A DNA stretch of 16,782 bases, taken from NCBI GenBank assembly GCA_028703035.1, contig JAQVNR010000026.1, positions 1-16,782 of the forward strand. The letters are read 5' to 3'. The DNA comes from Bacilli bacterium. GTDB taxonomy: Bacteria > Bacillota_I > Bacilli_A > RF39 > UBA660. The position numbers and the translations under genes were made by a program. Shown in pieces: positions 1 to 5,505 of the stretch. The notes beneath the pieces are model-generated. The model did no database searches and had not been told where the DNA came from. It saw only the letters and a program-made list of their open reading frames with translations. The number at the start of each line of letters is the position of its first letter. Position 1 is the first letter of the stretch.

Positions 1-412
1 TAAAATATCAAAAACATCTAAAGCAAGGAATATTACAGTTAAGGGTGGAGTCGTAATGATGAATATGTCAAAAGACCTTCGCCGTGCTACAAGAGATTTG
101 GATCTTGATTTCATTAAATATTCTTTGTCAGAAGATTCAATAATAAAGTTTATTGAAAGACTTAATGAAATAGATGATGATGTAAAACTCGTAATTTAAT
201 ATCCTATAACTGAACTTAAACATCAAGATTATAAAGGAAAAAGAGTAAATTTAGATTTTATTGATAAATCTAGAAAAAAATATAGTTTCAAACTCGATAT
301 TGGTGTTCATAAAAATTTAGAATTAGAACAAGAAGAATTCTGTTTTGATTTTAATAGTATTGATGAGATCCTCAAGTGGTACTACTATCGGGGGAATAGT
401 AAAAGGAACTAG
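1..412 (+). pseudogene. Decayed AbiEii-type nucleotidyltransferase toxin, 5' partial
   Basis: The frame read from base 2 is open at the left edge and resembles the AbiEii/AbiGii (DUF1814) nucleotidyltransferase toxins of type IV toxin-antitoxin and phage-abortive systems. Visible hallmarks are a KGG at about 41-49, then RRATRDLDLD at about 83-112, which holds the Asp-x-Asp expected to bind metal and nucleotide. After an in-frame TAA at 197-199 the same frame continues with ELKHQDYKGKRVNL and DIGVHKNLELEQEE, which match the next part of the family. The likeness stops near 366 and the frame ends at TAG 410-412. The gene is therefore broken by a nonsense codon and has lost its C-terminal half. 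A short 47-residue reading from ATG 56 would be only a fragment. No antitoxin (AbiEi) is visible, though it could lie to the left. The family call comes from remembered motifs, not a search. Confidence 0.72.
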
Positions 413-588
413 CTCATTTGCCAAAGTAAATTGACCATGTACATTCCAAAAGAAAAAAACAATGAAAAACCATCACATGATTCTATCAAATTGAATCGAT
501 AATTAGTCCTTGACAAGGTGTTCATTTTAATTTCATTCAATAGTTTTTTTAAAAATCATATTATTAATAATGATAAGAGTGATTAAAA
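413..588. other. Intergenic or decayed sequence, no recognisable gene
   Basis: Together with the broken gene before it, this leaves 588 bases without an intact gene. Only short readings exist, such as a 21-codon ATG reading at 437-502 and an open antisense stretch at about 371-458 that I cannot assign. A 12-base AT palindrome at 560-571 is not informative in DNA this AT-rich. It may be debris from the event that truncated the AbiEii-like gene. Confidence 0.4.
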
Positions 589-939
589 ATGTTTTCAGAT
601 GAATATCAAAAATTTATAAATCAAGATTTCGATTCTTTTTCTAATTGGTTATTTTCATTAAATGCTTATGAATTTTCTTTAATTGCAACAATAATAGGCT
701 TTGTAATATCTCCTGCTTTAACAATTAATCAACAAGGCTCTTTAGGTAATTTTTTTGAGCTTTTAGGTCAAGTTATTTTGACTATTAATTCTCAAAATGT
801 AACTCTTTATCAATCTGGATTTTCACAATCAGGGATTAAACCTCAAATGGAATGTCAAAGTTTAGAAGAAGAAATTATTTTAATAAAAAAAGAACTTATT
901 AAATTAAGAAATGAACTATTTGATAAGTATCAAAAGTGA
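589..939 (+). CDS. Small conserved-type orphan protein with one hydrophobic helix
   Basis: Encodes 116 residues and I do not recognise a characterised family. An acidic and aromatic N-terminus (1-25) leads into a hydrophobic helix at about 28-45 (FSLIATIIGFVI). A Gly/Asn-rich amphipathic stretch at 46-70 follows (QQGSLGNFFELLGQVILT), and the tail at 91-114 is highly charged and probably coiled coil. The middle part resembles small hypothetical proteins of clostridia as I remember them, but no function is known to me. There is no cleavable signal peptide, so it could be a membrane-associated or peripheral protein. The start is ATG 589 with only a weak upstream purine run (AAGAGTG). It is separated from the LysM gene by 222 bases and may or may not belong to the spore block. 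Confidence 0.7.
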   Translation: MFSDEYQKFINQDFDSFSNWLFSLNAYEFSLIATIIGFVISPALTINQQGSLGNFFELLGQVILTINSQNVTLYQSGFSQSGIKPQMECQSLEEEIILIKKELIKLRNELFDKYQK

Positions 940-1161
940 TAAAATTTAAACCTCTTGCATAATTTATTACAGAATGTAAGAAGTGATAATATGTCCCTAA
1001 TAATGAGTTTGTAACCCAATCTATAATTTTAAATTTATTTTTTTGATGAATATGGAGTATTAGATTTTATAGAAGCATTAATAATATGATCTACATTTAG
1101 AAAATTTTTAATTGATAATATTCATTACACTTAAATATATTTATATAGGGGAGGTAATATA
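940..1161. other. Intergenic leader before the LysM-cwlJ operon
   Basis: No convincing gene lies here. A degenerate reading around 1039-1088 (FFDEYGVLDFIEALI, then stop) may be a coding remnant but could not be assigned. At 1116-1122 TAATATT matches the SigE -35 consensus as I recall it (KMATATT). The -10 that would pair with it (around 1136-1143) is poor and lies almost on the ribosome-binding site, so I do not call a promoter with confidence. The strong Shine-Dalgarno GGGGAGGT at 1148-1155 belongs to the next gene. Confidence 0.4.
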
Positions 1162-1878
1162 TTGAAAAAACAATATATAAAAATGAATAGACAAATTTCG
1201 ATGCCTTTAAAATACGGAACTATGTATATAGTTGAACCGAGTGATAATTTATATAGAATAGCATCAAGATTTAATACCACTGTGGATAAATTAAGAGAAC
1301 TTAACAATTTAGATAGTGATTTGCTTCATGTAGGTAATATTATTGTTGTTGATGATTTATATAACCCAGAAAATGAGTCCGTTTATAAACGTTACATTAT
1401 AAAAAAAGATGATACAATTTACAGTATTGCTTATAATTACAGAATGACTACTAATGAATTATTAGAAATAAATAACAAACTTAATGATGATATAAAAGCT
1501 GGTGAAATAATTTATGTTTATAATAATCCTCCCCTATTAAGCGATGAAATATTATATACAGTAAAAACAGGGGATTCGTTATATTCCATCGCAAATAATT
1601 ATGAAACAACTGTTGCAAATTTAATGAAAAATAATAACTTAACAGATGACTTTCTATCAGTTGGAATGGAACTAATTATTAAAGTTAAAAGCTTAGAAAC
1701 TGATGACGAAACCGAAATATATACAGTTGTTCCTGGAGACTCTTTATATTCCATTGGCCAAAAAAAAGGGATTTCTGCGCATGAATTAAAACAATTAAAT
1801 AACTTAACAAGTGATAGTTTAAGTATTGGGGAGCAACTTTTAGTTCCTAAGGAAAATCCACATGGAAAAGGGTCGTAA
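1162..1878 (+). CDS. Four-LysM peptidoglycan/spore-binding protein
   Basis: A 238-residue protein made almost entirely of four LysM repeats, at about residues 22-66, 78-120, 132-175 and 187-230. Each has the pattern Y-x-V-x-x-G/D-D-x-[LI]-Y-x-I followed by a central NN and a final G-x-x-[LI]. The first two repeats are the more divergent: PSDN and KKDD replace the usual xGDT. LysM modules bind N-acetylglucosamine-containing glycans, and no catalytic domain is present, so the protein most likely anchors to cortex or cell wall. There is no signal peptide, as in SafA-like spore LysM proteins placed from the mother cell. The TTG start was chosen because GGGGAGGT at 1148-1155 sits six bases before it; the next ATG (1183) lacks such a site. 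Its last 17 bases overlap the cwlJ coding region, which suggests coupled expression and a shared spore role. That role is inference. Confidence 0.88.
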   Translation: MKKQYIKMNRQISMPLKYGTMYIVEPSDNLYRIASRFNTTVDKLRELNNLDSDLLHVGNIIVVDDLYNPENESVYKRYIIKKDDTIYSIAYNYRMTTNELLEINNKLNDDIKAGEIIYVYNNPPLLSDEILYTVKTGDSLYSIANNYETTVANLMKNNNLTDDFLSVGMELIIKVKSLETDDETEIYTVVPGDSLYSIGQKKGISAHELKQLNNLTSDSLSIGEQLLVPKENPHGKGS

Positions 1879-2290
1879 AATTGAAAATTATACTGATGCG
1901 GATTTGGATTACTTGGCAAGATTAATGAGAGCAGAAGCAATAGGTGAGGGAGAATATGGAATGCTTTTAGTTGGAAATGTCGTAGTAAATAGAACATTGT
2001 GTGAGTCGCCAGATTTTGAAAAAACAACTACTATCCAAGAAGTGATTTTTCAGACCCCAGGTGGGTTTGCCGGAGTCAAAAGTGATTTATTCAAACTTGC
2101 TTCCTCCTCCGAGGAACGAGAATTAGCTAAAAGAGTATTAAGTGGCGAGAAATTTTGGCCAGCCACTCGGGCACTTTGGTTTTATGCTCCAAAACAAGAT
2201 GAAGATTGCTTGCCAACTTGGTATAACCAACAAAATGTTGGAAAATATAAAAGTCACTGCTTCTATGCTCCAGAAGAAGCGCAGTGCTAG
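1862..2290 (+). CDS. cwlJ: Spore cortex-lytic enzyme CwlJ
   Basis: A 142-residue Hydrolase_2 (SleB/CwlJ catalytic) protein, the same length as I recall for Bacillus subtilis CwlJ. LARLMRAEAIGEGEYGMLLV at 18-37 contains the expected catalytic glutamate, E25. GNVVVNR, FWPATRALWF, TWYNQQNVGKYKSHCFY and a C-terminal Cys all follow the CwlJ pattern. In Bacillus, CwlJ is made in the mother cell, sits at the coat/cortex interface and degrades muramic-delta-lactam cortex when germination releases Ca-dipicolinate. It has no signal peptide, as here. ATG 1862 lies inside the end of the LysM gene, with AAGGA at about 1854-1858 as ribosome site. Bacillus CwlJ depends on GerQ for placement; no gerQ is seen here, and the upstream LysM protein could take that role (inference). 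Confidence 0.92.
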   Translation: MEKGRKIENYTDADLDYLARLMRAEAIGEGEYGMLLVGNVVVNRTLCESPDFEKTTTIQEVIFQTPGGFAGVKSDLFKLASSSEERELAKRVLSGEKFWPATRALWFYAPKQDEDCLPTWYNQQNVGKYKSHCFYAPEEAQC

Positions 2291-2303
2291 AAATGAGGGA
2301 AAA

Positions 2304-3245
2304 ATGTTAAATAATGAAAAGTTATTAGAATATTCACTTGTAAATGGGCTGATATATTTATTGACTTTAAGAGAATTTTGTTTAAATATATATTTTTCTT
2401 TTTTAGAAAACAATCAAAATTATAAAGATGCTGCAATTAATTTTTATCAAAAATTCTCAGAATTAACTAACGAAATATTAAAACATACAGATGGAAACTT
2501 AAGCGAAAAATTTTTAACTAGTGGAGCATTAATTACTGAATATACTATTCCCACCTTAAAGTTAACTGAAAAATTATTTTCGACTACCTTTTCTTTAGAT
2601 ATAATCGAGCAGATGCGAAATATAAAGCCTGGAAGCCCAACAAATGTATCTGATGAAGAAATCGAGCAAATAACTATGATAAATAAGGTTGCTTTGATTA
2701 TTAGTTTAAATTTCAAAGATTTTCTAAAAGAAATATTTGAAAAAGAAACTAATAATGAGCTGTTTTCTTATTCATATCCTTTCTTAATCGGCAAATTAAT
2801 TCAAGAGGTTGATCATTATATATTAATTTTAGAAAGACTTATTAGAAGAATTGATACAGATCCAACTTTTGCCGTAAGAAATGAGTACCAATCTTTGAAT
2901 TTATTAAAAGCTTTTGGGATGTTTTTACGAACTTTTATTGATCCGAGTCGCAGGGATTTAATCGTTAAAACTCAATCTTTTATAATAGAATTTGAAAATT
3001 TACTTAATGAGTATAAAGATTTAAGTTTATCACCAGAAAATCAAAAAAAACTTACTTCTAAAGGTTTGAACATTTCAAAAAGATTTAAAAATTTTATGGC
3101 ATCTATTATTCAGCAATTGTTAAATAAGGAAGTATATTTAATTGTCGAACCACTTTTTCTAGATAATATGTATCGTTCGATAAATGGTTCAATTTATTTT
3201 GTTTTCAGAGATGATTTAATTGCCGAAATGGAAGAGGACAATTGA
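2304..3245 (+). CDS. DUF2935-like two-domain helical protein, divergent copy
   Basis: Encodes 313 residues from ATG 2304, preceded by GAGGG at 2295-2299. An earlier in-frame ATG at 2142 lies inside cwlJ and is rejected. The protein is all-helical with two repeats and has the layout of DUF2935 (PF11155), four-helix proteins of Firmicutes whose function is not established. The strongest match is IQEVDHYILILERLIRRID near residue 166, including H171. Other positions that carry His in the neighbouring paralogue are changed here: YSLVNGLIYLL for FMLDHAIILL, KAFGMFLRTF for KEHAEYLKNM, and DNMYRSI for DHILRES. If those His residues bind metal, this copy has lost most ligands. It is the third gene of the plus-strand run, 13 bases after cwlJ, so a spore-surface role is suggested by context only. 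Confidence 0.82.
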   Translation: MLNNEKLLEYSLVNGLIYLLTLREFCLNIYFSFLENNQNYKDAAINFYQKFSELTNEILKHTDGNLSEKFLTSGALITEYTIPTLKLTEKLFSTTFSLDIIEQMRNIKPGSPTNVSDEEIEQITMINKVALIISLNFKDFLKEIFEKETNNELFSYSYPFLIGKLIQEVDHYILILERLIRRIDTDPTFAVRNEYQSLNLLKAFGMFLRTFIDPSRRDLIVKTQSFIIEFENLLNEYKDLSLSPENQKKLTSKGLNISKRFKNFMASIIQQLLNKEVYLIVEPLFLDNMYRSINGSIYFVFRDDLIAEMEEDN

Positions 3246-3256
3246 AAGGAAATAAT

Positions 3257-4177
3257 ATGAATAGTAATATGTCTTATTTATATGAAAACAATATAACAAT
3301 TTCTAGATTTATGCTTGATCATGCTATAATACTTCTTTCACTTATTTCTTTTACTGACAATGAAACCCATGATATTTTACATGGTGAACAAAAAAAATAT
3401 ATTGGTTTTTTAAAGGAGGGAATAAAACTTAGTTATAATAATCTTTCCTCAAAATTTTTAGAGTCTAATATTCTAATTAGTCAATATACCAGTGTAATGG
3501 AAAATAAAACGTGTGAGTTATATAAAGTAATTCAAAATAGTGAAATCAACTTAATTTGCAATAATTTAATTACGAATTCTATTCCCCTTTCTAAAAGCCA
3601 TGACTACGAGAATCTTAATCAATTATTGGTTCTTAATAAAAAATTAATAAAAAATTTAAACGATAGTGTTTTATTATTAGATACTTTATACAAAAAAGTA
3701 GGTAAAGAAACAGTTACTATGTATTTTCCATCTAAATTTATAGAGCATTTAATAGAAGAAATAAACTATTATATTTACACCTTAGAATTTTTAAACAAAA
3801 GAATAAATTTTACGCCAACTTATGTTTATAAATGTAAATATGACTTCAATGTATTTTTAAAAGAACATGCCGAATATTTAAAAAATATGATGTTTCCACT
3901 TAATATTAGAAATTGTTTTGAAATTCATCTTTATATTGATGAATTTCAAAAAATATCAGAGCAATTTGATGATAATGTTTCTCCAGTAATTATAGCCAAT
4001 ATCAATGATGTAACAAGGCAGGCAAATAATAGTTTTGTTAATTTTAATACTAAACTTATTCAAAACATGCTTTATAATAAATATTATGCCTCTGCTATAC
4101 CTCTACTTAGTGACCATATATTAAGAGAATCAAATTATGTATCTTATCAGCTTGATATATTTAAAAAATTAAGATAA
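3257..4177 (+). CDS. DUF2935-like two-domain helical protein, His-bearing copy
   Basis: Encodes 306 residues from ATG 3257, with AAAGGA at 3245-3250 as ribosome site. A TTG at 3242 is in frame but overlaps the previous stop and has no site of its own. The protein has two tandem helical DUF2935-like units. Unit one runs from FMLDHAIILL (H22) to LIEEINYYIYTLEFL; unit two runs from FLKEHAEYLKNM (H204) to PLLSDHILRESNYVSYQL (H287). The Asp/Glu-His pairs on helices resemble ferritin-like or hemerythrin-like metal sites, but metal binding is unproven. It is a paralogue of the preceding gene, 11 bases downstream, and ends the plus-strand run. Its stop abuts the stop of the opposing SleC-like gene with no bases between. 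Function unknown; spore association inferred from neighbours. Confidence 0.82.
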   Translation: MNSNMSYLYENNITISRFMLDHAIILLSLISFTDNETHDILHGEQKKYIGFLKEGIKLSYNNLSSKFLESNILISQYTSVMENKTCELYKVIQNSEINLICNNLITNSIPLSKSHDYENLNQLLVLNKKLIKNLNDSVLLLDTLYKKVGKETVTMYFPSKFIEHLIEEINYYIYTLEFLNKRINFTPTYVYKCKYDFNVFLKEHAEYLKNMMFPLNIRNCFEIHLYIDEFQKISEQFDDNVSPVIIANINDVTRQANNSFVNFNTKLIQNMLYNKYYASAIPLLSDHILRESNYVSYQLDIFKKLR

Positions 4178-5392
4178 TTAACCATAAATTCCTTGAATCA
4201 TTTTTGATACAGCGACAAAAATATAAGAGATTTTATACCATGTTGCATAGTTAACAGTTCCAGTTATTGGTAAACCAAATACTTCTTGAAACTTTTTAAC
4301 CGATGTTTGTGTGTCTTCACCAAATACTCCATTAGGTTGGAGTATTTTTGGTATAGCTGGATAATTGCCACTTATTTTATTTAATTGATTTTGTAAAATT
4401 TGTACTTCTTCTCCACAGCTTCCCATACTTAAATTATAACCCGGAAATGAATATGGGAGACCGATACTATTATCTGCCTCCATAATCATCATATTAGGGT
4501 TGTAGTAATACCTAATAATTTGTAATGCATCATATCCGCTATCACCTAATGACTTTGAGCCCCATTGTGATAGCCAGCCAGGGTTATTAGTTTTTATTCC
4601 GTCATTATATTGAGCGAAAAAAGGTTGGGAAACATTAGGAAGTTTAATATAATTATTAAAGATTTCGTCAACAACATCTGAAATAGATTGAAATATCGTT
4701 CGACCATGCGTATATTTTTGATCATATGCAGTTGATGATGTAATGGTAAAATTATAACCTCTTGAAGGATACCATTCTGTATATATACGATTTAAAGCAA
4801 AAGATATAATTGCCAAAACATTAGCTTTAATTGTTTCTTTTGGCCACGTACTATAAATTTCAGATGACGCAACATTCTTAATATAATCAGGAAAACTAAC
4901 AACGTAGTTAGTAGCTGAACTACTAGGAGTTCCATTGTGAACAATAATATATTCAGGTATTAAAACTCTAGGATAAACTCTTTCATTTACTGATTCTGTA
5001 ATATTAATTTGATCATCAATCATTGGCGGATAATCTCCCCATAAAACATGAGGTGGAAGTTCTTCATAAGTGATACCAGTTGTTCCTTTTAAAAGATTAA
5101 TCTTTTGAATCGATGTTTCGCTTGCCATAACTTCAACTCCTTCGATTATTGATGTTTCATATCCCTCTTTTTGTACTTTTATACTATAGACTGAATACGG
5201 TCTAACGTTTTCTTGTGGTTCTAATGAATATTCAATATCAGGCGCATCTAAAGATAACTTTTCTGTTTGGCCACTAGCATTAGTAGTTATATTTAAATTT
5301 GTATTTTCTCCAAATATTTGTAAAAATGCACCTGGTATAGGTGTTACTCCATCTTCTTCATAAACCTCAATCACTAAATAACCAGTACTCAT
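4178..5392 (-). CDS. sleC: SleC-like spore cortex-lytic enzyme
   Basis: A 404-residue protein with the domain order of clostridial SleC. Residues 1-102 form a transthyretin/Ig-like pro-domain (VTPIPGAFLQIFG, APDIEYSL, RPYSVYSIKVQKEGYET). Residues about 144-306 form a SpoIID-like catalytic domain (IPEYIIVHNGTP, YIKNVASSEIYSTWPKETIKA), with E178 in the place of the SpoIID catalytic glutamate, and QWGSKSLGDSGYDALQIIRYYY. Residues about 320-387 form a PG_binding_1 module. SleC is an inactive zymogen in spores, cleaved by a Csp subtilisin-like protease on germination, and then cuts cortex glycan. No csp gene is in the window. There is no Sec signal peptide. ATG 5392 has AAAGGTG upstream. It is divergent from the amidase across 113 bases and convergent with the DUF2935-like pair. 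The assignment to SleC rather than another SpoIID-family hydrolase rests on the pro-domain and C-terminal module. Confidence 0.85.
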   Translation of the reverse strand: MSTGYLVIEVYEEDGVTPIPGAFLQIFGENTNLNITTNASGQTEKLSLDAPDIEYSLEPQENVRPYSVYSIKVQKEGYETSIIEGVEVMASETSIQKINLLKGTTGITYEELPPHVLWGDYPPMIDDQINITESVNERVYPRVLIPEYIIVHNGTPSSSATNYVVSFPDYIKNVASSEIYSTWPKETIKANVLAIISFALNRIYTEWYPSRGYNFTITSSTAYDQKYTHGRTIFQSISDVVDEIFNNYIKLPNVSQPFFAQYNDGIKTNNPGWLSQWGSKSLGDSGYDALQIIRYYYNPNMMIMEADNSIGLPYSFPGYNLSMGSCGEEVQILQNQLNKISGNYPAIPKILQPNGVFGEDTQTSVKKFQEVFGLPITGTVNYATWYKISYIFVAVSKMIQGIYG

Positions 5393-5423
5393 TTAATCAA
5401 CACCTTTCTTTGTATTTATAAAG

Positions 5424-5451
5424 TAATATATGCTATATATCTGATTATTGT
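5424..5451 (-). promoter_or_regulatory. Candidate SigK-type promoter for the SleC-like gene
   Basis: On the minus strand CATATATTA (5424-5432) fits the late mother-cell SigK -10 form CATANNNTA. An AC dinucleotide stands 17 bases upstream at 5450-5451. It would start transcription about 25 bases before the ATG at 5392. The pattern is short and this DNA is AT-rich, so chance is a real possibility; SigE control is the alternative. Confidence 0.27.
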
Positions 5452-5479
5452 ATCCTTTATAAATAGGTTTAATATACTA
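5449..5479 (+). promoter_or_regulatory. Candidate SigF/SigG-like promoter for the amidase gene
   Basis: TGTATC (5449-5454) and TATACTA (5473-5479), 18 bases apart, resemble the forespore pattern TGMATA / CATAMTA with three mismatches. It lies 27 bases before the ATG at 5506. It could equally be read as a weak SigA promoter, and it overlaps the candidate divergent promoter of the SleC-like gene. Mother-cell expression is not excluded. Confidence 0.22.
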
Positions 5480-5505
5480 TATTAGAAAACAGAAGGAGGA
5501 AAAAA

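Noticed and set aside
197..199. Stop-codon recoding as explanation for the in-frame TAA
   Set aside because: TAA is used as a normal stop by many genes here, and the gene is also truncated downstream, so decay is simpler.
371..458. Open antisense stretch reading WNVHGQFTLANELVPFTIPP and similar
   Set aside because: Short, bounded by stops, no start or ribosome site, and no family recognised; possibly gene debris but unsupported.
437..502. 21-codon ATG reading (MYIPKEKNNEKPSH)
   Set aside because: Too short, no Shine-Dalgarno, and in a decayed region; a transposase remnant was considered but could not be shown.
1599..2027. 142-codon minus-strand reading across the LysM and cwlJ genes
   Set aside because: It is the shadow of two well-supported plus-strand genes and shows no domain or ribosome site.
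2142..2303. N-terminal extension of the first DUF2935-like gene
   Set aside because: Lies inside cwlJ in another frame; ATG 2304 has a ribosome site and gives a length that matches the paralogue.
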